Shown here: piece after piece, positions 1-5,521 of the stretch
Numbering within the stretch: the stretch's first letter is position 1
Layout: every line of letters starts with the position of its first letter
NCBI GenBank assembly: GCA_002480165.1
Contig: DLBP01000006.1
Coordinates: 1-5,603, forward strand
Direction: 5' to 3'
DNA from: Proteobacteria bacterium UBA7821
GTDB taxonomy: Bacteria; Pseudomonadota; Gammaproteobacteria; Comchoanobacterales; Comchoanobacteraceae
Length of the DNA: 5,603 nucleotides
Translations under genes and position numbers: made by a program
Notes under the pieces: model-generated
What the model saw: the letters and a program-made list of their open reading frames with translations, nothing else
Told to the model about the DNA's origin: nothing
Databases searched by the model: none

Positions 1-22
1 TACCAACTGAGCTACGCTCACC
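1..22 (-). tRNA. tRNA-His, 5' end only (cut by window edge)
   Basis: On the minus strand this reads GGTGAGCG, then TA, then the D-arm start GCTCAGTTGGTA, which is the 5' part of a tRNA. The acceptor strand GTGAGCG is preceded by an extra G at position 22, the usual arrangement for bacterial tRNA-His with its encoded G-1. A Pro-Arg-His order is also common in gammaproteobacteria. The anticodon lies outside the window, so the His assignment is inferred from the 5' end and the neighbours. It sits 11 nt downstream of tRNA-Arg and is probably on the same transcript. Confidence 0.7.
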
Positions 23-33
23 ATGTAGCCATT

Positions 34-107
34 CGCGCTCGGCAGGACTCGAACCTGCAACCCTCGGCTTAGAAGGCCGATGCTCTATCCAGTTGAGCTA
101 CGAGCGC
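34..107 (-). tRNA. tRNA-Arg (anticodon TCT)
   Basis: The minus strand folds as a full cloverleaf. The acceptor stem GCGCTCG pairs with CGAGCGC. The D-arm starts TAGCTC. The anticodon stem TCGGC/GCCGA encloses the loop CTTCTAA, giving anticodon TCT (plus-strand 71-73), which reads AGA arginine codons. The T-arm GCAGG-TTCGAGT-CCTGC is intact. The discriminator is G and the following bases are AAT, so CCA is not encoded and must be added after transcription. It lies 7 nt after tRNA-Pro and 11 nt before the partial tRNA-His, consistent with one polycistronic tRNA transcript. Confidence 0.96.
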
Positions 108-114
108 CTATGAA

Positions 115-188
115 TCGGGGTAGAGGGATTTGAACCCCCGACATCCTGCTCCCAAAGCAGGCGCGCTACCAGACTGCGCTATACCCCG
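115..188 (-). tRNA. tRNA-Pro (anticodon TGG)
   Basis: The minus strand gives a complete cloverleaf. The acceptor stem CGGGGTA pairs with TACCCCG. The anticodon stem CCTGC/GCAGG encloses loop TTTGGGA, so the anticodon is TGG (plus-strand 152-154), reading CCA and other CCN proline codons. The T-arm contains GGTTCAAATCC. The discriminator is A followed by TTC, so CCA is not encoded. This is the first gene of the leftward tRNA operon, about 33 nt downstream of the predicted transcription start from the promoter at 229-257. Confidence 0.96.
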
Positions 189-228
189 TTGGCTGAAACA
201 AACAATGTTTGACTTCAAAACCATCTGG

Positions 229-257
229 ATATTAACAGTTAATAGCCGGCCTTTCAA
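229..257 (-). promoter_or_regulatory. Sigma-70 promoter of the tRNA-Pro-Arg-His operon
   Basis: On the minus strand, TTGAAA (257-252) and TAATAT (234-229) are separated by exactly 17 nt, close to the sigma-70 consensus. The predicted start near 222 leaves a leader of about 33 nt before tRNA-Pro. dapD ends upstream at 287 with no obvious terminator between, so dapD readthrough could also contribute to tRNA transcription. The -10 box and adjacent spacer are covered by a perfect palindrome, listed separately. Confidence 0.75.
230..244. repeat. Perfect 15-bp palindrome over the tRNA promoter -10/spacer
   Basis: TATTAAC-A-GTTAATA is a perfect 7+1+7 inverted repeat. It covers five bases of the -10 hexamer and the promoter-proximal part of the spacer of the tRNA promoter. 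The position would suit an operator for a dimeric regulator, but no particular regulator can be named from the sequence, and an AT-rich palindrome of this size can occur by chance. Confidence 0.45.
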
Positions 258-286
258 GCACTATCTTATGCAGATGCACATAGCCA

Positions 287-1093
287 CTATAAATTGTGTA
301 ACAATTCATTTAACATCACCTTCGCTTTCACCCGTTCATCAACCTGCTTAACAATAATGGCAGCGTTAAGCGCATATTGACCACAAGCGCTTGGCAAACT
401 ACCGGGGACAACTACCGAGTTTGGCGGGACATAACCCTGTGAGATACAGCCCGTCTCTCGATTGTATATTTTTGTGCTTTTACCGATAAAAACGCCCATG
501 CTGATTATGCTATTTCGGCCAACAACAACCCCCTCAACAATTTCACTTCTTGCGCCAATAAAACAATCATCCTCGATTATAGTTGGCTTGGAACCAATCG
601 GCTCTAGAACACCGCCAATACCCGCACCACCACTAACATGTACGTGTTTACCAATCTGAGCGCAACTGCCAACAGTCGCCCAAGTATCAATCATACACCC
701 TGTGTCGATATAAGCACCAATGTTCACAAATGATGGCATTAATACCACTTGCTCACCAACAAAAGCCCCGTGGCGGACGTAAGCAGGTGGCACCACGCGC
801 GCGGTGGCATCGATGGTTCTCTTTGAAAAAGCACTGGGGACAACATCCTGGTACAAACTAACATCAGTTTGCATCACTTGTTTTGGCAGCATTCTAAAAT
901 ACAACAATATCGCTTGCTTGACCCAGGCATTAACCAACCAGGCACCCTCGTGTTTTTCCGCCACACGAACCTCACCAGCACTCAACAGATCCATCACACT
1001 GTCAATGACACCCTTATCCTCTAACGTCATGACTGAACCGTCACCGCCCGTCACCTTAGACCATATTTTCAACACCGAATCTTCAAGCTTCAC
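287..1093 (-). CDS. dapD: 2,3,4,5-tetrahydropyridine-2,6-dicarboxylate N-succinyltransferase (DapD)
   Basis: This cytoplasmic enzyme transfers succinyl from succinyl-CoA to tetrahydrodipicolinate in the succinylase branch of diaminopimelate/lysine biosynthesis, feeding lysine and peptidoglycan. The 268-residue product is close to the usual 270-275. It has an N-terminal helical domain (about 1-100), then a left-handed beta-helix of hexapeptide repeats. Signature blocks are RVVPPAYVRHGAF (99-111), MIDTWATVGSCAQIG (134-148) and ARSEIVEGV (181-189). D136 and E184 correspond, by motif, to the catalytic Asp/Glu pair of characterised DapD. The start codon is GTG (plus-strand CAC at 1091-1093), chosen because GAGGTGA (1103-1097) lies just upstream. 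The stop is TAG at 289-287. The gene is divergent from the dotP-dotN-dotO operon and lies upstream of, and in the same direction as, the tRNA operon. It looks intact and is the housekeeping anchor of the locus. Confidence 0.97.
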   Translation of the reverse strand: MKLEDSVLKIWSKVTGGDGSVMTLEDKGVIDSVMDLLSAGEVRVAEKHEGAWLVNAWVKQAILLYFRMLPKQVMQTDVSLYQDVVPSAFSKRTIDATARVVPPAYVRHGAFVGEQVVLMPSFVNIGAYIDTGCMIDTWATVGSCAQIGKHVHVSGGAGIGGVLEPIGSKPTIIEDDCFIGARSEIVEGVVVGRNSIISMGVFIGKSTKIYNRETGCISQGYVPPNSVVVPGSLPSACGQYALNAAIIVKQVDERVKAKVMLNELLHNL

Positions 1094-1096
1094 GAC

Positions 1097-1103
1097 TCAC
1101 CTC
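1097..1103 (-). promoter_or_regulatory. Ribosome binding site setting the GTG start of dapD
   Basis: GAGGTGA on the minus strand is a strong match to the anti-Shine-Dalgarno complement, with its GAGG core six bases before the GTG at 1093. No ATG competes nearby, so it supports a GTG start. Confidence 0.7.
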
Positions 1104-1122
1104 TATTTGTTAGCTGCATCAC

Positions 1123-1151
1123 AAAATAACATTTTAAAAATAAATAAACAA
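1123..1151 (-). promoter_or_regulatory. Possible dapD promoter
   Basis: On the minus strand, TTGTTT (1151-1146) and TATTTT (1128-1123) are spaced by 17 nt, which would give a start near 1116 and a leader of about 20 nt before the dapD GTG. Both hexamers deviate from consensus and the region is very AT-rich, so other pairings are possible. Confidence 0.35.
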
Positions 1152-1155
1152 ATCG

Positions 1156-1185
1156 TTCGTGTTATTTTATTATCAGTGCTATAAT
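1156..1185 (+). promoter_or_regulatory. Extended -10 promoter for the dotP-dotN-dotO operon
   Basis: TGCTATAAT at 1177-1185 is a perfect extended -10 element (TGnTATAAT). The best -35 partner is only a poor TTCGTG at 1156-1161 with an 18-nt spacer, as expected when an extended -10 compensates. The predicted start near 1192 gives about 25 nt of leader to the TTG at 1217. No clear PmrA-type or CpxR-type tandem site, such as those controlling some icm/dot genes in Legionella and Coxiella, was seen by eye. Confidence 0.7.
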
Positions 1186-1206
1186 TGGGGATAAGTCTTG
1201 TTTGAC

Positions 1207-1214
1207 GGGAGGGA
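1207..1214 (+). promoter_or_regulatory. Ribosome binding site deciding the TTG start of dotP/icmD
   Basis: GGGAGGGA is a purine-rich Shine-Dalgarno sequence whose GGAG core (1208-1211) ends five bases before the TTG at 1217. It lies inside the reading frame if translation began at the alternative TTG at 1202, which has no comparable site at good spacing. This favours 1217. Confidence 0.6.
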
Positions 1215-1216
1215 AC

Positions 1217-1666
1217 TTGGCCATTTGTTTTTCGAGCACACGTCGCAAAACTCTGCATCGGCTCGTGTCCACTATCATATTGGTGGCATTCACGACTGTA
1301 GCTAGAGCTTCAAGCCCGTGTGATGATTACATCACTGAGTTACAGGAGAATCCTTCCTCAATATCCGTTACAGACCTAGGCGACATGTCTTGTCTACTAA
1401 TCAGCCAATCTGGCAGTATCGCCTCATTGATAGTATCACTATCATTCATCTGCGGTATCGCTACCGTTATCAACTCTCTGTTCAAGTTCAAACAACAGCG
1501 AGACAACCCCACACAAATACCAATTGTCACACCGATTAGCATGTTCTTTGTGGGTGTATTTATGATCTACCTACCCTCAATCATCTCGACTGGAGAAGCT
1601 TCGCTCTTTGGAATTGGTAATGGTATACTTGGTGGATCAACAGGAGATGGCATTGATCAATTCTAA
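1217..1666 (+). CDS. icmD: DotP/IcmD, small membrane component of the Dot/Icm type IVB secretion system
   Basis: The predicted product is 149 residues from the TTG at 1217, or 154 from an in-frame TTG at 1202. An N-terminal signal peptide is visible: basic RRKTLHR (9-15), hydrophobic core about 16-29, and an AxA-type site, ARA|SS, after residue 31. Two hydrophobic helices follow, about 66-86 and 103-123. Between them lies FKFKQQRDNPTQIPIVTP (89-106), whose DNPTQIP motif is the hallmark by which I recognise IcmD/DotP. A Gly-rich tail ends the protein. Members are small envelope proteins of the Dot/Icm channel; I recall the Legionella protein as about 130 residues, so the segment after the signal, with C35 and C59, appears slightly expanded. 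It is first in the operon, 12 nt before icmJ, as icmD precedes icmJ in Legionella. The family call is strong, but the exact start codon is inferred. Confidence 0.87.
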   Translation: MAICFSSTRRKTLHRLVSTIILVAFTTVARASSPCDDYITELQENPSSISVTDLGDMSCLLISQSGSIASLIVSLSFICGIATVINSLFKFKQQRDNPTQIPIVTPISMFFVGVFMIYLPSIISTGEASLFGIGNGILGGSTGDGIDQF

Positions 1667-1678
1667 TGGAGCTAGTGT

Positions 1679-2320
1679 ATGAAATGTCTACCATTAAAAC
1701 TGAGTGCAAACCCAACTGGTTGGAAGCTTTTTTTTAAACGCAATCAAGACCCAAAGTTTGCCCAATTCAAAAAAACCATTCTTGAGCGTGACAACTACAC
1801 TTGCCGTTATTGCGGGTTTTGTTCTGATCAGCTTCAAGAAGTCGTGAACATCAATGGCAACTATCGCGACATGCGTTCAGACAATTTGGCTACATGCTGT
1901 CCCGTTTGCACACCCTGTCACTTCATCAATGTTTCTGGTTTTGGGTCACTTGGCAGTGGCAAGGTTATCTACTTTCCCAGCATGACACAAAATCAAACAA
2001 GCGCACTCTGCCACGTTCTATTGTGCGCTATTCACAACAGTACACCAATAGCCGATAAAGCCAGAAACTTATACAACCAGCTTGAGCAAAAAGCCAATAT
2101 CGTTGAAAACAGTATCAACAAAGGCTTCTCAAACCCAGCTAGAATCGGCCAATCAATCATCGATTGTCAAATTAAGGACAAAGATGCTTTATCAACTAAG
2201 CTGTTAAAAAATTTGAGGCTGATCCCGACGCTAGAGAGCTACGCAAAACATGTCAGTTTGTACAGCATCTCTGCAATAGAAGATTCTTACAAGGTAATTA
2301 AACAAATTGGAGGCGGCTAG
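1679..2320 (+). CDS. icmJ: DotN/IcmJ, zinc-binding HNH-like subunit of the Dot/Icm coupling complex
   Basis: The protein is 213 residues, close to the roughly 208 of Legionella IcmJ. In Legionella, DotN is a cytoplasmic protein that binds the C-terminal part of the coupling ATPase DotL and helps form the effector-recruiting coupling complex. The N-terminal third holds LERDNYTCRYCGF (35-47), typical of an HNH/zinc-finger fold, then NLATCCPVCTPCHF (69-82). C42/C45 and C77/C80 are the likely zinc ligands, and C48, C73 and C74 are additional cysteines. The catalytic DH-type motif of HNH nucleases is not visible; VVNINGNYR (55-63) stands there instead, so nuclease activity is unlikely. The C-terminal half appears helical and ends before a Gly-rich tail. 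The ATG at 1679 follows GGAG at 1668-1671 with 7-nt spacing. icmB starts 12 nt downstream. Confidence 0.93.
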   Translation: MKCLPLKLSANPTGWKLFFKRNQDPKFAQFKKTILERDNYTCRYCGFCSDQLQEVVNINGNYRDMRSDNLATCCPVCTPCHFINVSGFGSLGSGKVIYFPSMTQNQTSALCHVLLCAIHNSTPIADKARNLYNQLEQKANIVENSINKGFSNPARIGQSIIDCQIKDKDALSTKLLKNLRLIPTLESYAKHVSLYSISAIEDSYKVIKQIGGG

Positions 2321-2332
2321 TCCGAAGGTTAC

Positions 2333-5300
2333 ATGGCACAACAATCACCCCCCATTCTCAAAGGCGTACTAGATACTGTTGATACACTGTTTGCATGGCT
2401 AAGCTCTGCAGTAGGACAAACCGTACAGAGTTATGCTGAAATACAGACGGCCGATGATACAACGAATCTAGTTTGCCATGATGGTACTCTGCTATCGGTT
2501 ATTAAACTTGATGGGGTTAACGAGCTCATTGGCGCAGAAGAATTCAATCACTATTTAGAACAGATTGTTAATTTAACAAACAGCGCTCTAACGAAGAAGG
2601 GACACGGTATACAGCTTCATTTCAGTTATGACAAAGACAACACGAAAAACAAAATCGAAAAAATGACAGAGCCACTAAGAAAAACAGCGCAGAGCATCGA
2701 GTTATCGGTCGATGACTTGTTGGATGAACGAGTCAATCATCTAACGCACTTTTGCTCTGATGAATCCTGCCACATAGCCATATGGACATCACCAGACATC
2801 CTATCCGCTGACGAGTTAAAAACAGCATTCAACAACAAAAACCAAGTACTTAAAAACGAGAATATCCCTCCGTTTAAATACAGTCAAAATTTAGTGGCTG
2901 CCTACCCCGAAATTCGCAATGCTCATAACACATTCATCAAGTCATTGACCGATGGACTGGCCGTTATTGGCTACGGGATTCAAGTGCTGGATGTTCATAC
3001 AGCAGTTAGAGACATTAGGATGACCATTGACCCTGAGTTCACATCACCTGACTGGCGACCAGTCTTACCAGGAGATAAGATCAAACTCAAAGTTCCAGAT
3101 GGTTTCACCGGACAGCCATCAGATATCCTATGGCCATCATTGGCAAGACAGCTGATGCCTCGGAGTGCAATTAATAAAAACCTCAAGGTTGTCAGTATTG
3201 GTGATCGAATATACTCCAGTGTGTTCATCGATCTATTCCCCCAAGAAACACAATTATTTCAGACTTTACTCGACAAGCTGGTCGCCGATGAAATCCCGTG
3301 GAGGATATCTTTTCTAATTGAAGGGGGCGGACTCGATAGTCTTACCTTGAATGCGGCATTAACATCGGTACTAGCATTCTCATCCAACGTCAACAAGCTA
3401 ATCAACAAATCGATTAACCTTCTCCGCTACATAGACTTAAATACTGACTATTCAGTTGTAAAATTTAGAGTCTGTGCAACAACTTGGGCTCCTATCGAAG
3501 AAGAGCGTAAACTGCGAACCCGCACGGCACTACTAGCCCGAGCATTACAGAACTGGGGCAGTTGTGATATCTCAGAATCTTGTGGGGATCCATTTGGCGG
3601 AGCAGCCAGCAGCATGTTGGCTGTCAATAGAAATAGCTACGCCATGCCAACAGTATGCCCAATTGATGAAGCCGTCAAAATGCTACCCATGTTTCGCCCA
3701 TCATCACCATGGGAGCAACAAAAAGCGGGTGGTGCACTGCTGTTTAGAACCCTCGATGGCAAACTATGGCCGTATCAGCCAGGTTCACCGCTACAGACAA
3801 CATGGATAGACATCATTTATGCGTTGCCCGGATCAGGTAAATCTGTCCTATCTAACGCCATCAACCTAGCACTCTGCCTACAGGCAGGCCAGACAGATTT
3901 ACCGCGCATCTCCATTTTAGATATAGGCCCATCCAGTAGTGGGTTAATTTCACTACTGAAAGCAGCACTTCCTGAAGATCAGAAAGATAAAGCAGCTTAC
4001 TACAGAATGCGAATGACGCCAGAATACGCCATCAACCCATTCGATACGCAACTCGGACTAAGATTCCCGACTCCAGAGGAGCGTGCATTTCTTGTTAACT
4101 TATTCACACTACTGACCACCCCGGTTGGCGCAGCGTCACCGTACGATGGCATGAGCGATATGATTGGCTTAATTATCGATGAAAGCTACAAAAATGCTTC
4201 AGACACAGCCAAACCCAACGCCTACACACCATCAATTGACGAACTGGTTGACGCCCACCTAGAAGAAATCGGTTTTATTGTGGATCAGAAAACAAGCTGG
4301 TGGGAAGTCACTGATGCACTATTTACAGCAGGATACACTAAACAGGCACAAATTGCTCAGAGATATGCAGTTCCATTGATTAGCGATATGACACTCATTT
4401 CCCGAGAATCAACGGTAACAGACTTATTCGGTAGCGTTAAAATACAAACTGGTGAATCGCTGATCGATTCATTCAACCGAATGATGGCCAGTAGTGTTAG
4501 AGAGTACCCAATTTTAGCATCACACACTAAATTTGACTTAGGTAGTGCACGAGTCGTCTCACTGGATCTTGATGAAGTTGCAAAATCCGGTGGTGACTCA
4601 GCCGATCGACAAACGGCAATCATGTACATGCTTGGCCGTTATGCGTTAGCCAGAGACTTCTACATCAACGAAGGCATGCTCAACAACGTACACGAGCGCT
4701 ACATTGATTACCATAAGAAAAGAATTGAAGACATCAAGGCAACACCCAAGCGGCTTGTCTTAGATGAATTTCATCGAACATCAAAATCGCCAATTGTCAG
4801 AGATCAAGTTCTCCTCGATATGCGAGAAGGTCGAAAATGGAAAGTCCAAATAGGACTCATATCACAGTCACTGAGTGACTTTTCTGATGTAATGATTGAA
4901 TTTGCCACCTCAGTTTTTATCATGGATGCTGGACCAGCGCAGGCCATCGAAAACACTTCAAGAGTATTTGGCTTGAGCCAAACCGCAAGGTTAGCACTGA
5001 AAAAGTATGTTAAGGGCCCCAGAGCTGGTGGTACAACATTACTGGCACAAATATCAACAAAAGGAAAAGTTAATACACAGATCATTACACTCACCCTAGG
5101 ACCGATCGAGCTGTGGTCATTCAGCACCACAATGGATGATATGATTATTCGAGATAGCCTTTATCAGAAAATAGGTCCTAAAGCCACGCGATTAGCGCTA
5201 GCCAAAGCGTTCCCTTCAGGAACAGCAACCAAATATTTGCGAGATAAGCTAGACGAGCTAGAAAAATCGCAAGGTGTCATCACCGATGAAGAGAAATCTT

Positions 5301-5377
5301 CTGTTTCCAAAGAACTCATCAAAACGATTGTGGATGCCTATAAACGCTCACCCGATATGTCAACACTGGTTGTTTAA
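2333..5377 (+). CDS. icmB: DotO/IcmB, VirB4-like ATPase of the type IVB secretion system
   Basis: The protein is 1,014 residues, almost the length recalled for Legionella IcmB/DotO (about 1,009). In that system DotO is a cytoplasmic hexameric ATPase that docks at the inner-membrane base with DotB to power substrate transfer; it is the counterpart of IncI TraU and distantly of VirB4. The N-terminal half (about 1-480) is the VirB4-like non-catalytic part. The ATPase domain has a P-loop ALPGSGKS (497-504), with Ala in place of the usual first Gly, a Walker B strand RLVLDEF (807-813; D811, E812), and a downstream ISQSLSDF (843-850) whose Q845 suits the conserved Gln of VirB4/FtsK-type motors. No signal peptide or clear membrane helix is evident. 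The ATG at 2333 follows AAGG at 2325-2328. The frame is intact. A conjugative TraU homologue is the main alternative. Confidence 0.95.
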   Translation: MAQQSPPILKGVLDTVDTLFAWLSSAVGQTVQSYAEIQTADDTTNLVCHDGTLLSVIKLDGVNELIGAEEFNHYLEQIVNLTNSALTKKGHGIQLHFSYDKDNTKNKIEKMTEPLRKTAQSIELSVDDLLDERVNHLTHFCSDESCHIAIWTSPDILSADELKTAFNNKNQVLKNENIPPFKYSQNLVAAYPEIRNAHNTFIKSLTDGLAVIGYGIQVLDVHTAVRDIRMTIDPEFTSPDWRPVLPGDKIKLKVPDGFTGQPSDILWPSLARQLMPRSAINKNLKVVSIGDRIYSSVFIDLFPQETQLFQTLLDKLVADEIPWRISFLIEGGGLDSLTLNAALTSVLAFSSNVNKLINKSINLLRYIDLNTDYSVVKFRVCATTWAPIEEERKLRTRTALLARALQNWGSCDISESCGDPFGGAASSMLAVNRNSYAMPTVCPIDEAVKMLPMFRPSSPWEQQKAGGALLFRTLDGKLWPYQPGSPLQTTWIDIIYALPGSGKSVLSNAINLALCLQAGQTDLPRISILDIGPSSSGLISLLKAALPEDQKDKAAYYRMRMTPEYAINPFDTQLGLRFPTPEERAFLVNLFTLLTTPVGAASPYDGMSDMIGLIIDESYKNASDTAKPNAYTPSIDELVDAHLEEIGFIVDQKTSWWEVTDALFTAGYTKQAQIAQRYAVPLISDMTLISRESTVTDLFGSVKIQTGESLIDSFNRMMASSVREYPILASHTKFDLGSARVVSLDLDEVAKSGGDSADRQTAIMYMLGRYALARDFYINEGMLNNVHERYIDYHKKRIEDIKATPKRLVLDEFHRTSKSPIVRDQVLLDMREGRKWKVQIGLISQSLSDFSDVMIEFATSVFIMDAGPAQAIENTSRVFGLSQTARLALKKYVKGPRAGGTTLLAQISTKGKVNTQIITLTLGPIELWSFSTTMDDMIIRDSLYQKIGPKATRLALAKAFPSGTATKYLRDKLDELEKSQGVITDEEKSSVSKELIKTIVDAYKRSPDMSTLVV

Positions 5378-5420
5378 CCACTACATTATCATCAACTACT
5401 AAGGGCTTCTTTTTGATTTA

Positions 5421-5502
5421 AAAATCCTATAACTGCCTCTAATCATTGTTTTTTTATATAACATGACAATGATTGATAAGTAAGCAGTTATGATAGGCTT
5501 TT
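5421..5502 (+). repeat. Long imperfect inverted repeat downstream of icmB
   Basis: AAAA-T-CCTATAACTGC (5421-5436) pairs with GCAGTT-ATG-ATAGG-C-TTTT (5484-5502), with one T/C mismatch and a 3-nt ATG bulge. The perfect 9-bp stem AATCATTGT/ACAATGATT (5441-5449/5466-5474) is nested within. The flanking A and T tracts resemble a weak bidirectional terminator, but the stem is AT-rich and the trailing T run is only four bases. Confidence 0.5.
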
Positions 5503-5510
5503 GTCATAAC

Positions 5511-5514
5511 GGAG
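5511..5514 (+). promoter_or_regulatory. Ribosome binding site of the truncated downstream ORF
   Basis: GGAG lies 7 nt before the ATG at 5522, directly after the TCATAAC arm of a 7-bp inverted repeat. The surrounding GGAGCTAG is identical to the site before icmJ at 1668-1675. The match supports a real translation start here. Confidence 0.6.
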
Positions 5515-5521
5515 CTAGAAC

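Larger units (their letters stand above)
5378..5521 (+). promoter_or_regulatory. Intergenic leader rich in inverted repeats, between icmB and the next ORF
   Basis: This 144-nt gap contrasts with the 12-nt gaps inside the operon. It holds a long imperfect hairpin (5421-5502), an inner stem AATCATTGT/ACAATGATT (5441-5449/5466-5474) and a competing stem GTTATGA/TCATAAC (5487-5493/5504-5510) next to the next ribosome binding site. A T7 run (5449-5455) lies in the inner loop. No GC-rich hairpin followed by a T run is present, so there is no classical intrinsic terminator. TATGAT (5489-5494) could serve as a -10 box but lacks a well-spaced -35. Confidence 0.5.

Noticed and set aside
1..188. Attachment site for a genomic island at the tRNA cluster
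   Set aside because: No direct repeat of a tRNA 3' end and no integrase was seen in the window, and dapD separates the tRNAs from the secretion genes.
189..228. Small palindrome CAAACAATGTTTG (199-211) as a dapD terminator
   Set aside because: The stem is short and AT-rich, and it lies downstream of the tRNA promoter inside the tRNA leader. A terminator there would cut off the tRNAs, so no functional claim is made.
130..351. Plus-strand ORF across the tRNAs and the dapD end
   Set aside because: It runs antisense through tRNA-Pro and into dapD, and has no ribosome binding site or recognisable protein features.
462..1184. Plus-strand ORFs antisense to dapD
   Set aside because: They are shadows of the strongly recognisable dapD reading frame.
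1202..1216. Translation of dotP/icmD from the upstream TTG at 1202
   Set aside because: The good Shine-Dalgarno sequence (1207-1214) lies downstream of this codon and points to the TTG at 1217. The predicted transcript start near 1192 would also leave only about 10 nt of leader.
1327..5130. Minus-strand ORFs inside dotP and dotO, and a plus-strand frame-shifted ORF near 3564-3809
   Set aside because: All overlap genes with clear family motifs in the real frame, and none has a start signal or recognisable domain.
5441..5474. Rho-independent terminator after icmB
   Set aside because: The T7 run is in the hairpin loop rather than after the stem, and the stem is AT-rich.
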